Origin: Claveliimonas intestinigallinarum
Lineage (GTDB): Bacteria > Bacillota > Clostridia > Lachnospirales > Lachnospiraceae
Direction: 5' to 3'
DNA: 35,515 nt
Assembly (NCBI GenBank): GCA_019115145.1
Contig: DXED01000034.1
Span: forward strand, 1 to 35,515
The position numbers were made by a program, and so were the translations under genes. The notes beneath the pieces were generated by a model. That model searched no databases. It saw only the letters and a program-made list of their open reading frames with translations, and was not told the origin of the DNA. Each line of letters opens with the position of its first letter. Within the stretch, counting starts at the first letter, position 1. This document shows, piece by piece, positions 6,609 through 15,237 of the stretch.

Positions 6609-7634
6609 TTAATAGTATGAGCCAAAGCCCGAACCGAAGCCTGAGCCAAGGCCGCTCATAGCGCTTCCAATCATAGAAGTCAGCATGTCAGCTGCCATCA
6701 GGTAGAAAATGACATACAGAACAAGCGCTGAGATCACCTTCACGATAAAAAACGCGTACACTCTTCTGTCATCGTCCCCCTGCGCAACCGACCGGTAAGC
6801 CCCGTACTGGACATAGGGCAGGATCAGACCGCCGAACGCAAGGACAAAGGCGGAGCCGGTGAGGAAAAACGGAGCCAGCAGGCCTGCCACGATGGCGATA
6901 ATCCCGTCGTAGAGCGCCCGGCTTCCCACCACGCAGAACATGGCGTTTATGTTGGTGCTGCCCTTAAACATGCCGGCGAACGCATTCAGGAGCACAGCCT
7001 CCAAGGCGTCAATTCCCACGGTTAAAAGGAGAGTGAGTATGATCAGCTTAAAATAAGGCATCTGTATCATACCGTTAGAGATTCCGGAGATCCTGGATGC
7101 CGCGATCAGGACAATGATCAGGATGATCAGCGCCTTCAGGCCGATCAGCTCCAGACCCACCAGCGGGGAGTTGCCCGCGGCTATCCTTCTTGTCTCTGTC
7201 ACTGGGCGCTTCAGGATGGGAAGAACCTCCCGGAACATGTTCCTGGCTCCCGCCATGGCCTGGGCTCCCATCTGCTTCATCTGCTGGCTGTTCATGCCCG
7301 CCCACTGGGACTGCTGGCCGCTGTTCATGCCCTGTCCGTACTGCTGATTACTGTTCATGCCCTGGTTATACTGCTGGTAATTCGCTCCCTGATATTGCTG
7401 CTGCCCGCCTGCCGCCTGATTTTGCTGCCGGCCGCCCTGATAATTTGTGTAGGGTGCGCTCTGCTGGCCGCCGTTCATGCCCTGATTATACTGCTGACTG
7501 CCGCTCTGCTGCTGGCTCCCTGCTCCGGGAACAGCCGTGCTCTGGCTCTGTGCAGTATTCTGGTTCTGCTGCGTGCAGTTGCAGACCTCTCCTTCTTCCA
7601 GTCTTCTTCCGCATTGTGTACAAAATCTTGCCAT
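6609..7634 (-). CDS. Zinc-ribbon, Gln/Asn-rich, multi-pass membrane protein
   Basis: 341 residues in three parts. Residues 1-20 form a zinc ribbon (FCTQCGRRLEEGEVCNC). Residues about 21-120 are low-complexity Gln/Asn/Gly with repeated QYNQGMN-type units. The rest has about five hydrophobic segments like Yip1-type membrane proteins, ending in a glycine/serine-rich tail (GSGFGSGFGSYY). The promoter TTGACA, 17 nt, TACAAT lies at 7671-7699, and AAGGAAGGGG precedes the ATG. Such zinc-ribbon membrane proteins are common in Clostridia with no known role. The repeats resemble prion-like linkers, but function is unknown. The selenoprotein gene follows closely. Confidence 0.8.
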   Translation of the reverse strand: MARFCTQCGRRLEEGEVCNCTQQNQNTAQSQSTAVPGAGSQQQSGSQQYNQGMNGGQQSAPYTNYQGGRQQNQAAGGQQQYQGANYQQYNQGMNSNQQYGQGMNSGQQSQWAGMNSQQMKQMGAQAMAGARNMFREVLPILKRPVTETRRIAAGNSPLVGLELIGLKALIILIIVLIAASRISGISNGMIQMPYFKLIILTLLLTVGIDALEAVLLNAFAGMFKGSTNINAMFCVVGSRALYDGIIAIVAGLLAPFFLTGSAFVLAFGGLILPYVQYGAYRSVAQGDDDRRVYAFFIVKVISALVLYVIFYLMAADMLTSMIGSAMSGLGSGFGSGFGSYY

Positions 7635-7670
7635 TTCTTCGTCCCCTTCCTTCTCATTTCTGATAGTTTT

Positions 7671-7699
7671 ATTGTAGTAAGATTGTCGGATCTTGTCAA
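7671..7699 (-). promoter_or_regulatory. Promoter of the zinc-ribbon/selenoprotein pair
   Basis: TTGACA (7694-7699) and TACAAT (7671-7676) lie 17 nt apart on the minus strand, upstream of the zinc-ribbon gene. No terminator is seen between that gene and the selenoprotein, so this promoter probably serves both. Confidence 0.75.
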
Positions 7700-7717
7700 T
7701 CTTCGGCCTAAAAGTAT

Positions 7718-8926
7718 TCAGTCACAGAAGACGTACCTGGCCAGGCGCTCAAAGGCCTCCTGCACTCTGGAAAAAGGCAGCGCCAGATTGATACGGACAT
7801 GGCAAGGGCCGTGGAACATGCGGCCGTCCTGAAGCCCTACGCCCACATCCCAGGCCGCCCGCTCCACATCCTCGATCGTTTTCCCGTGCTCCCGGCACCA
7901 CTTTGTACAGTCCACAAAAAGCATGTAGGTGCCTTCCGGGCGGCTGACCTCCAGGCCCTCCAGCCGGTCCTTGATAAACCGGCAGGCATAGTCCACATTT
8001 CCGGTGATGACCTGGCGCAGCTCATCCACCCACTCGCGGCCTTCCTGCCTGTAAGCGCCGATGAGGGCGTGCATGGACAGTACGTTCATACTGTTGTAGT
8101 GACTGAGGGAAGACTCCTTTGCGATCCGGTCTCTGATATAGGGATTATAAATAATGTGATAGCTCCCGATCAGGCCGGCCAGATTAAAGGTCTTGGACGG
8201 CGCGTAAAAGGCGACGGTGCGCATCTTCGCGTCCTCCGACACGCTCTGTGTGGGAATGTGCCTGTGTCCCTCCAGGATAATGTCTGACCAGATCTCATCC
8301 GAGACGACCATGACGTCGTATTTCCTGTAGAGCTCCATGGCCTTCTCGATCTCCCAGCGCTCCCACACGCGGCCGCATGGATTGTGGGGAGAACAGAAAA
8401 TGGCCGCGTGGATTTTATGTTCCGCAAGCTTTCTCTCCATGTCCTCAAAATCCATCCGCCAGACATTCTTCTCGTCCTTAACCAGCGGGGAAAGGACTAT
8501 GTTGTAGCCATTGTCTGTCAGGCAGCCGGTAAAGCCAATGTAGGTGGGAGAATGGAGGAGTACATTGTCTCCCCTGGAGCAGAACGCGTTTATGGCGCTG
8601 ACCACGCCGCCAAGCACGCCGTTTTCATAGCCGATACAGGCAGGCGCAAGATCCGTGACACCGTTTCTGTCTCTGTGCCACCGGATCACTGAGTCATAGT
8701 AGGCGTCACTGGGGGCAAAATACCCGAAGGCCGGATGCTTCGCCCGCTCTGTAATCGCCTCCACAACAGTGGGGACAGTCGCGAAATTCATATCCGCCAC
8801 CCACATGGGGATAAAGTCGAATCCCTCCTTCGGCGGCGTGGGGGCCATGGGATTGGCACCCAGGGCATCGACGGCCAGGGCGTCCTTCCCGGACCGGTCC
8901 ATGATGGAAGTAAAATCGTATTTCAT
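7718..8926 (-). CDS. MalY/PatB-family PLP-dependent aminotransferase / C-S lyase
   Basis: 402 residues, fold-type I PLP enzyme. The PLP lysine is Lys245 in YAPSKTFNLAGL. IPMWVADMNF near residue 40, FCSPHNPCGRVW near 178-187 and VVSDEIWSDI near 217 are typical of the MalY/PatB group. Family members cleave cystathionine or other cysteine conjugates, or transaminate. The substrate here is not determined. GGAGAAGATTT precedes the ATG. It follows the acyltransferase gene by 54 nt on the same strand. Confidence 0.9.
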   Translation of the reverse strand: MKYDFTSIMDRSGKDALAVDALGANPMAPTPPKEGFDFIPMWVADMNFATVPTVVEAITERAKHPAFGYFAPSDAYYDSVIRWHRDRNGVTDLAPACIGYENGVLGGVVSAINAFCSRGDNVLLHSPTYIGFTGCLTDNGYNIVLSPLVKDEKNVWRMDFEDMERKLAEHKIHAAIFCSPHNPCGRVWERWEIEKAMELYRKYDVMVVSDEIWSDIILEGHRHIPTQSVSEDAKMRTVAFYAPSKTFNLAGLIGSYHIIYNPYIRDRIAKESSLSHYNSMNVLSMHALIGAYRQEGREWVDELRQVITGNVDYACRFIKDRLEGLEVSRPEGTYMLFVDCTKWCREHGKTIEDVERAAWDVGVGLQDGRMFHGPCHVRINLALPFSRVQEAFERLARYVFCD

Positions 8927-8980
8927 AAATCTTCTCCTTTGCTGCGTCAGTTTTTCTGTGTATCTATTCTGCCTGCGGTA

Positions 8981-9994
8981 TCAGGTGATCTTCCGTCCAA
9001 GCTTCGTCCTTCGCAGCAGCCAGACACACAGGAAGGATACGGCTGTGATACTCGCCACAAGCGCCGGCACCGCGATCCAGGCGGACAGATCGTAGGGCTC
9101 CATATGCTTTTTGTAATTGTCCAGGAACAGGATATGGATGAGATAGATCCCAAAGGAGCACCCGCAGAAGAGATCTATGACCCTTTTTGCCCTCTCACCG
9201 GGCCGCAGGCTTCCACCTCTCAGCCTGAGCATAACGAGGAAAAACATGGCAGAGGCCAGCACGATAAAGGGCATGCCATAGGTAAGGGCTCCCTCGTAGT
9301 GATCCCCCTGTACCACCGTCGCGGCCAGCGTGATGCCAAAGGAGGCGGCAAGACTCGCAGCGCATACCGCTGCTGCCGCCCTCTGGCTGAGGCGAATGCG
9401 GTCCCTGTACTTATAGAGATAGTAGCCCGCGTACAGGTAATAGACATAGACCCGGTCCCCGATCAGAGGCGGGTCGTAGTAAAATTCGCCGTGCATCAGC
9501 CAAAGCAGGTAATTGGCAATGACCGTCCCTGTAGTCACTACAAAAAAGGCTTTCTCCAGCTTTACGCTGAAGTTCCTGCACATCACCTGCAGGAACGGGA
9601 GGACCAGGTAAATGGGTATCATGGCATACAGATACCACAGATGCGCCTCCACAGGCTCATAGAGGATCGTCCGCAGGTCAAAATCTGACTTCATGTAAAA
9701 GGTATTCCACAGATAGTAGACCAGACTCCACACCACCAGCACGGTAAAAAACCGGATCAGTCTCTTCACATGCTTCTCAAGAGGCTCATCCCTCCCCATG
9801 AGCAGCGCCCCGGTGATCATGAAAAAGCAGGGCACGCTCACTCTGGCCGCCGTGTCCACCACAAGCGAAAAGAGGTATTCACTGTCCGGGATCTCCCCGT
9901 AGCCGCGGCAGAAATAATTGCTCACATGTATGGCGATCACCAGGACAAAGGACACCATGCGTATCAGTTCCAGGTTATAATTCTTTTCTCTCAT
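8981..9994 (-). CDS. Acyltransferase family 3 membrane protein
   Basis: 337 residues with about ten membrane segments. The start NLELIRMVSFVLVIAIHVSN has the catalytic-type histidine of Acyl_transf_3 proteins, and PCFFMITGALL follows. The family moves acyl groups, often acetyl, onto surface polysaccharides or lipids such as peptidoglycan or teichoic acids. The acceptor cannot be told from the sequence. It is 22 nt after ispH on the same strand; no shared pathway is evident. Confidence 0.88.
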   Translation of the reverse strand: MREKNYNLELIRMVSFVLVIAIHVSNYFCRGYGEIPDSEYLFSLVVDTAARVSVPCFFMITGALLMGRDEPLEKHVKRLIRFFTVLVVWSLVYYLWNTFYMKSDFDLRTILYEPVEAHLWYLYAMIPIYLVLPFLQVMCRNFSVKLEKAFFVVTTGTVIANYLLWLMHGEFYYDPPLIGDRVYVYYLYAGYYLYKYRDRIRLSQRAAAAVCAASLAASFGITLAATVVQGDHYEGALTYGMPFIVLASAMFFLVMLRLRGGSLRPGERAKRVIDLFCGCSFGIYLIHILFLDNYKKHMEPYDLSAWIAVPALVASITAVSFLCVWLLRRTKLGRKIT

Positions 9995-10016
9995 CAGGTT
10001 CCCTTTCTATGACCGG

Positions 10017-10928
10017 TCAGTCAAGAATTTTCGTCAGGTCAGTGGCTGGCTTCCGGTAAGTGGCGGGATCAGTTTCCTCAAACTGTTCCAGAAATCCAAT
10101 GACCTGGTTTGTCAGATAGGTGGGGGTGGACGCCCCCGAGGAGACAGCGGCCTTTCTCTTCCCTCTCAAAAGCTCCACATCCAGATCCTCCAGGCTCTCT
10201 ATCATGTAGACCACCCGTTTCTCCCGGGCGATGGCGGCCAGCTTTTGGGTGTTATTGGAGTGGGGATCCCCCACGATAAACACGATATCCACATCCTCGT
10301 CCATATTTTTGATGGCCTCCTGCCGGATCTTGGTGGCTGTACATGTCTCCTTCTCGACGAGTACGTAAGGCAGCAGCTTTTCCGCATATTCGCATAGCTC
10401 CTGCACATCGTACAGGGACATGGTAGTCTGGTTTGTGATGACGTAGGACCTGCCCGGATCTATGCCATCAAGGTCAGATTTGCTGGTAATAAGGTGGACC
10501 CTTTCCGCGTCGATAGAGACAGCTCCCTCCGCCTCCGGGTGCCCTGCCTTTCCAAAATATAATACCTCAAAGCCCTCTTGCAGCCTCGTCTTGATCACAT
10601 TATGGGTCTTGATCACATCCAGGCAGGAGGCGTCGATGACGTGGAGTCCCTTGCCGCGAGCTTTTTCAAACACCTGATCGCTGGCCCCGTGGGCCGTGAT
10701 GATCACAGTCCCCTCATCAATCTCATCCAGAAGCTCCAGACGTGTCTTCCCCGGATGATCAATGGTCTCAATGCCCATCTCCTTCAGGGCATCCACAATG
10801 TACTGGTTATGGACGATCATGCCCAGGATGACGATGGGCTTCTTTTCGTCCTTTGCCTTTTTTGCCATCTCTATTGCACGCACAACGCCCTTGCAGTATC
10901 CCCTGGGGGTTATCGCTTTGACCTGCAT
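10017..10928 (-). CDS. ispH: 4-hydroxy-3-methylbut-2-enyl diphosphate reductase
   Basis: 303 residues, the last enzyme of the MEP isoprenoid pathway, producing IPP and DMAPP with a [4Fe-4S] cluster. The three cluster cysteines are Cys12 (GYCKGV), Cys92 (DASCLD) and Cys186 (KETCTATK). Conserved histidines are His40, His80 and His120. The frame extends upstream to 11024, but ACAGGAGAG sits before the ATG at 10928 and MQVKAITPRGYC is the usual IspH start. No S1 ribosomal-protein extension is present, unlike some clostridial IspH fusions. Confidence 0.95.
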   Translation of the reverse strand: MQVKAITPRGYCKGVVRAIEMAKKAKDEKKPIVILGMIVHNQYIVDALKEMGIETIDHPGKTRLELLDEIDEGTVIITAHGASDQVFEKARGKGLHVIDASCLDVIKTHNVIKTRLQEGFEVLYFGKAGHPEAEGAVSIDAERVHLITSKSDLDGIDPGRSYVITNQTTMSLYDVQELCEYAEKLLPYVLVEKETCTATKIRQEAIKNMDEDVDIVFIVGDPHSNNTQKLAAIAREKRVVYMIESLEDLDVELLRGKRKAAVSSGASTPTYLTNQVIGFLEQFEETDPATYRKPATDLTKILD

Positions 10929-11060
10929 CTTTCTTCTCTCCTGTTCACTCTCATAAATTCTTCTGATATTTTGCCGGATTTTATGCCGACGCTTACAGTG
11001 TATCATACTCCGGCGCAAGTTCATACAGTTTTCTTATAACCAGATAAATATGCAGACATA

Positions 11061-11114
11061 AAAAGCTCCCCACATGGCAGCTCCGGATTTTCCGGTGTCC
11101 GCCATATGGGGAGC
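11061..11114 (-). terminator. Intrinsic terminator after the GGGtGRT gene
   Basis: Arms of 14 nt (11065-11078 and 11101-11114) pair with one mismatch and enclose a smaller CCGGA/TCCGG hairpin. A T-run follows on the minus strand. It ends the NifU-like/GGGtGRT transcript. The stretch 10929-11060 shows nothing else. Confidence 0.85.
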
Positions 11115-11133
11115 AATTCATTTCAAAGGCTGA

Positions 11134-12144
11134 TTAGAATTTGCCAGCCTTCTTTGCCTCTTCGATGGAAACGGCAACTGCGACAGTCATACCAACCATC
11201 GGGTTGTTTCCTGCGCCGATGAGACCCATCATCTCTACGTGAGCCGGTACGGATGAGGATCCTGCGAACTGAGCGTCAGAGTGCATACGTCCCATTGTGT
11301 CTGTCATACCGTAGGAAGCCGGTCCTGCAGCCATGTTGTCCGGGTGGAGTGTACGTCCTGTACCGCCGCCGGATGCAACGGAGAAGTATTTCTTTCCTGC
11401 CTCAACACACTCTTTCTTGTAGGTTCCTGCAACCGGATGCTGGAAACGTGTCGGGTTTGTGGAGTTACCTGTGATGGAAACGTCTACGCCCTCTTTCCAC
11501 ATGATGGCAACACCCTCGCGCACATCGTTTGCGCCGTAGCAGTTAACCTTGGAGCGAAGTCCGTCAGAGTAGGCAATCCTCTGCACTTCCTTCAGCTCGC
11601 CTGTGAAGTAGTCGTACTCTGTCTGTACGTATGTGAAACCGTTAATTCTGGAAATGATCTTTGCAGCGTCCTTTCCAAGTCCGTTCAGGATAACGCGGAG
11701 CGGTTTCTTGCGGACTTTGTTCGCTTTCTCAGCGATACCGATGGCTCCCTCTGCTGCTGCGAAGGACTCGTGTCCTGCCAGGAAGCAGAAGCAGTCTGTT
11801 GTCTCCTCAAGGAGCATCTTGCCAAGGTTGCCGTGTCCAAGACCTACTTTACGCTGGTCAGCAACAGATCCCGGAATACAGAAAGCCTGCAGGCCCTCTC
11901 CGATTGCCGCGGCAGCGTCTGCAGCTGTCTCGCACCCCTTCTTGATAGCGATGGCTGCACCTGTGATGTAAGCCCAGCATGCATTTTCAAAGCAGATCGG
12001 CTGAATGCCTTTGATCTGGTTGTATACGTCCAGTCCGGCATCTTTTGTGATCTTCTCAGCTTCTTCCAGTGAAGCAATGCCGTAGCTGTTTAACACTTCA
12101 TTGATTTTATCAATTCTTCTTTCATATGATTCAAATAAAGCCAT
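11134..12144 (-). CDS. GGGtGRT-family protein (function unknown)
   Basis: 336 residues. The name-giving motif SGGGTGRTLHPD is at residues 258-268 and identifies the Pfam GGGtGRT family. Other conserved-looking features are GLGHGNLGKMLLEE near residue 101, several cysteines (51, 56, 71, 89, 118, 120) and a glycine-rich C-terminus (MMGLIGAGNNPMVGM). No enzyme activity is known to me. AGGAGG precedes the ATG. It lies 49 nt after the NifU-like gene and shares its transcript. Codon use, especially at the 5' end, is AT-richer than in neighbouring topB, compatible with high expression. The pairing with an iron-sulfur scaffold suggests an iron-sulfur partner or client, which is inference. Confidence 0.9.
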   Translation of the reverse strand: MALFESYERRIDKINEVLNSYGIASLEEAEKITKDAGLDVYNQIKGIQPICFENACWAYITGAAIAIKKGCETAADAAAAIGEGLQAFCIPGSVADQRKVGLGHGNLGKMLLEETTDCFCFLAGHESFAAAEGAIGIAEKANKVRKKPLRVILNGLGKDAAKIISRINGFTYVQTEYDYFTGELKEVQRIAYSDGLRSKVNCYGANDVREGVAIMWKEGVDVSITGNSTNPTRFQHPVAGTYKKECVEAGKKYFSVASGGGTGRTLHPDNMAAGPASYGMTDTMGRMHSDAQFAGSSSVPAHVEMMGLIGAGNNPMVGMTVAVAVSIEEAKKAGKF

Positions 12145-12193
12145 TTATGTATCCTCCTGAATTATTACCTTTATTCTTTGCGATAACCTGCGA

Positions 12194-12886
12194 TTACTCT
12201 TTGCGGGGATCGATGATCTTCACAGCGTCATCTACCCGGCCGTACTGACCTTTGGCTTTCTCCCAGGCGTCGTTCGGTGTATCGCCGTTTTTGATAAAGT
12301 CTGTCAGCTTTCCAAGGTTTACGAACTGGTATCCGATGATCTCATCGTTCTCGTCAAGAGCGATACCTGTTACATATCCCTCAGCCATCTCAAGGTAACG
12401 GGGACCTTTGGCTAATGTACCATACATGGTTCCAACCTGTGAACGGAGTCCTTTTCCGAGGTCTTCCAGACCAGCGCCGATGGCAAGTCCGTTCTCGGAG
12501 AACGCGCTCTGTGTTCTTCCGTAAACGATCTGAAGGAAGAGCTCTCTCATGGCTGTGTTGATAGCGTCACAGACAAGGTCTGTATTCAGAGCCTCGAGGA
12601 TTGTCTTTCCCGGCAGGATCTCGGAAGCCATAGCTGCGGAGTGCGTCATTCCGGAGCATCCCAGTGTCTCTACGAGAGCCTCCTGGATGATACCGTCCTT
12701 TACGTTCAGAGTCAGCTTACATGCTCCCTGCTGAGGTGCGCACCAGCCTACGCCGTGTGTAAAACCGGAGATGTCCTTGATCTCTTTAGCCTGTACCCAT
12801 TTTGCTTCTTCCGGGATCGGAGCCGGTCCGTGATTTGCACCCTGAGCTACCGGACACATCATTTCTACTTCATGTGAATAAATCAT
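12194..12886 (-). CDS. NifU/IscU-like iron-sulfur scaffold protein
   Basis: 230 residues. The start at 12886 has AAAGGAG at ideal spacing; the open frame runs on to 12928 without support. The core LVETLGCSGMTHSAAMASEIL resembles the NifU_N/IscU scaffold with Cys77. Cys11, Cys49, Cys56 and Cys106 are further candidate ligands. Classical IscU is about 130-150 residues, so this is longer, with an N-terminal CPVAQGANHGPAP segment and a C-terminal extension. It probably holds or passes an iron-sulfur cluster, perhaps for the GGGtGRT protein encoded next. A perfect inverted repeat sits in the leader at 12908-12933. Confidence 0.85.
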   Translation of the reverse strand: MIYSHEVEMMCPVAQGANHGPAPIPEEAKWVQAKEIKDISGFTHGVGWCAPQQGACKLTLNVKDGIIQEALVETLGCSGMTHSAAMASEILPGKTILEALNTDLVCDAINTAMRELFLQIVYGRTQSAFSENGLAIGAGLEDLGKGLRSQVGTMYGTLAKGPRYLEMAEGYVTGIALDENDEIIGYQFVNLGKLTDFIKNGDTPNDAWEKAKGQYGRVDDAVKIIDPRKE

Positions 12887-12907
12887 TTTAAAACTCCTTT
12901 CGATATG

Positions 12908-12933
12908 CGTACATGCCCTTGGCTGCATGTACG
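12908..12933 (-). repeat. Perfect inverted repeat in the leader of the scaffold gene
   Basis: CGTACATGC and GCATGTACG (9 bp arms) enclose an 8-nt loop, ending about 22 nt before the start codon and just upstream of the ribosome binding site. No T-run follows. It could be an operator or an mRNA-stabilising 5' hairpin. Upstream, 12934-13037 is AT-rich with a TTGACG-like -35 near 13000 but no clear -10 partner. Confidence 0.6.
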
Positions 12934-13037
12934 GAATTTTTGCAGGGTCGTTAGATATTTAACCCATACCTAAAATTATTCTCTCATAATTTTCGACATT
13001 CGTCAATCTGGTTTCAGTATTTTTTCTGCCGGTCCAT

Positions 13038-15221
13038 CTACTGATCCAGCTTGATGCCCGCGAGGGCGTCCGCAAAGGCCGTGTTGACAGGCTCGTCCTT
13101 CTGCCTGTCCAGATATTTCCGGACATCCCGCTTGCTGACGCCTGCCCCCTCCTTCTTCCTTCGCTCCTTGAAGGCGGACAGCTTTTCCTTGTAGCCGCAG
13201 GAGCAGACAAACACCTGCCCCTCCCCCTGGCCCTTCAGCATCATCTTCTTGTGGCAAACCGGGCACCGGGCGTTGGAGGTGCGGGCGATGGTCTCCCGGT
13301 GGCCGCACTCTCTGTCCTGGCACACCAGCAGCTCCGCGTTCTTCCCCTTCACCCGCAGCATCCGCTTGCCGCAGACCGGGCACTTCGTGTTGGTCAGGTT
13401 GTCGTGGCGGAAGGTGCCGGTGCCGGTCCGGATCTCCTCCGTGACAGCCTGGGCGTAATCCCGGATATCCCGCATGAAGGCGCTTCTCTTCAGCTTTCCA
13501 TCAGCGATGCGTGAAAGCTTCATCTCCCAGTCAGCAGTCAGCTCCGGTTTTTTCAGGTCTGCGGGAACCAGCTCCAAGAGCTGCTTTGCCTTGGAGGTGA
13601 GATAGATCTCATTTCCTCTCTTCTCAAGGAGGAAGCTTCCAAAGAGCTTGTCCATGATATCCGCCCGGGTAGCCACAGTCCCAAGCCCGCCGGTCTCTCC
13701 CAGTGTCTTTGCCGCCTGCTTGTCGTGGCTCTCCATGTAGGCTGCCGGGTTCTCCATGGCCGACAGGAGGGTTCCCTCGTTAAATCGGGCAGGGGGCTTT
13801 GTCTTTCCCTCTGTGACGGCAAGATGAACGCCTTCGATATGGTCTCCCTTCTCCAGTTTGGGGAGGGACTGGCTCTTTACATCCTCGTCCTCCTCCCTCT
13901 CCTCTTCCTCGTCCGCGCCGTAGACCTCTCTCCAGCCTTCCTTCAGCATACGCCTTCCCTTTGCGTAGAAGCTCTCCTCTCCCAGGGCTGCTGTCAGCTG
14001 GATCTCCTCGTACTCCGCCGGCGGATAGAGGACAGACAGGAAGCGTCTCACCACCAGGTCGTAGATCTTTCTCTCCTCGTTTGTCATGTGGGTCAGCTCC
14101 ACATACTGCTCTGTGGGGATGATGGCGTGGTGATCCGACACCTTTTTGTCATTGACAAAGGCGGCCTTCGGGCTCACTGCCGTGCGCATCACCTTTGCCG
14201 CCAGCTTCCGGTAGGGGCCCACAGCGCAGGACTCCAGCCGATCCTTTATAGTGGGGACGATATCGCTGCTGATATACCGTGAGTCGGTCCTTGGGTAGGT
14301 CAGCACCTTGTGGTTCTCGTAGAGCCGCTGCATGATATTCAGTGTCTCCTTGGGCGAAAAGCCGAACCGTTTGTAGGCGTCCTTCTGGAGCTCTGTCAGG
14401 TCGTAGAGAAGGGGCGCGCAGGTCTTTTTCCGGGCGGCCTTCACCTCCCGCACTTCCGCCTCCCGGCCCTCCAGGGCTCTCCTGAGTCCCTGGATCCTTT
14501 CTCTGTCAAAGGTTCTTGTACTCCCCGATTTCCCATCCTTCCATATAAGGGTAATGCCCTTTGCGGACGCCCGCAGCCCATAGTAGGTCCGGGGGACAAA
14601 GCCGCGTATCTGTTCCTCCCTCTTGGCCACAATGGCCAGTGTGGGGGTCTGTACCCTGCCGCAGGAGAGCTGGGCGTTGTACCTGCAGGTCAGCGCTCTC
14701 GTGGCGTTGATGCCCACAAGCCAGTCCGCCTCCGCCCGGCAGAGGGCCGCGTCGTAGAGGGGATCGTAGTCGTGCCCGTTCCTCAAGCGGGCAAAGCCCT
14801 CCCGGATAGCTTTGTCCGTGACGGAAGAGATCCAGAGCCTCTTGATGGGCTTTTTGTTTCCCGCCTTGACAAGGATCAGCCGGGCCACCAGCTCCCCCTC
14901 CCGTCCGGCGTCTGTGGCTATGATGATCTCACCTACGTCCTTCCTGTGTATCTGGGCCTTCACAGCCTGATACTGCTTCTGGCTCTGGCGGATCACCTCC
15001 AGCTTGAACTCCTTTGGCATCAGGGGAAGATCCTCCAGCTTCCACGCCTTGTATTTGGGGTCATAGTCCTCCGGATCCGCCAGGGTCACAAGGTGCCCCA
15101 GCCCCCAGGTGACGATATACTGTCCGCCCTCGATGGCACCGGAAATATTTTTCCCGCACTTCAGGACTCTGGCTATGTCCCGGGCCACCGACGGCTTTTC
15201 TGCGATAACCAATGCTTTCAT
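13038..15221 (-). CDS. topB: DNA topoisomerase III
   Basis: 727 residues, type IA topoisomerase, which relaxes and decatenates DNA by single-strand passage. The Toprim domain at the start has the acidic motif ATDAGREGE (residues 102-110). The active-site tyrosine is Tyr309 in VLTYPRTDSRY. The C-terminus has two zinc-ribbon units (CPVCGKRM...CQDRECGH and CPVCHKKM...CSCGY), common in Firmicute TopB and TopB-like plasmid proteins. The length is normal and there are no signs of conjugative-element neighbours, so it is probably the chromosomal copy. It lies 16 nt after the GNAT fusion gene. Confidence 0.95.
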   Translation of the reverse strand: MKALVIAEKPSVARDIARVLKCGKNISGAIEGGQYIVTWGLGHLVTLADPEDYDPKYKAWKLEDLPLMPKEFKLEVIRQSQKQYQAVKAQIHRKDVGEIIIATDAGREGELVARLILVKAGNKKPIKRLWISSVTDKAIREGFARLRNGHDYDPLYDAALCRAEADWLVGINATRALTCRYNAQLSCGRVQTPTLAIVAKREEQIRGFVPRTYYGLRASAKGITLIWKDGKSGSTRTFDRERIQGLRRALEGREAEVREVKAARKKTCAPLLYDLTELQKDAYKRFGFSPKETLNIMQRLYENHKVLTYPRTDSRYISSDIVPTIKDRLESCAVGPYRKLAAKVMRTAVSPKAAFVNDKKVSDHHAIIPTEQYVELTHMTNEERKIYDLVVRRFLSVLYPPAEYEEIQLTAALGEESFYAKGRRMLKEGWREVYGADEEEEREEDEDVKSQSLPKLEKGDHIEGVHLAVTEGKTKPPARFNEGTLLSAMENPAAYMESHDKQAAKTLGETGGLGTVATRADIMDKLFGSFLLEKRGNEIYLTSKAKQLLELVPADLKKPELTADWEMKLSRIADGKLKRSAFMRDIRDYAQAVTEEIRTGTGTFRHDNLTNTKCPVCGKRMLRVKGKNAELLVCQDRECGHRETIARTSNARCPVCHKKMMLKGQGEGQVFVCSCGYKEKLSAFKERRKKEGAGVSKRDVRKYLDRQKDEPVNTAFADALAGIKLDQ

Positions 15222-15237
15222 CTGTCAGTCCTCTCCT

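Noticed and set aside
12559..12928. Upstream start at 12928 for the scaffold gene
   Set aside because: The added residues read through the inverted repeat and the true ribosome binding site at about 12895, so the start at 12886 is preferred.
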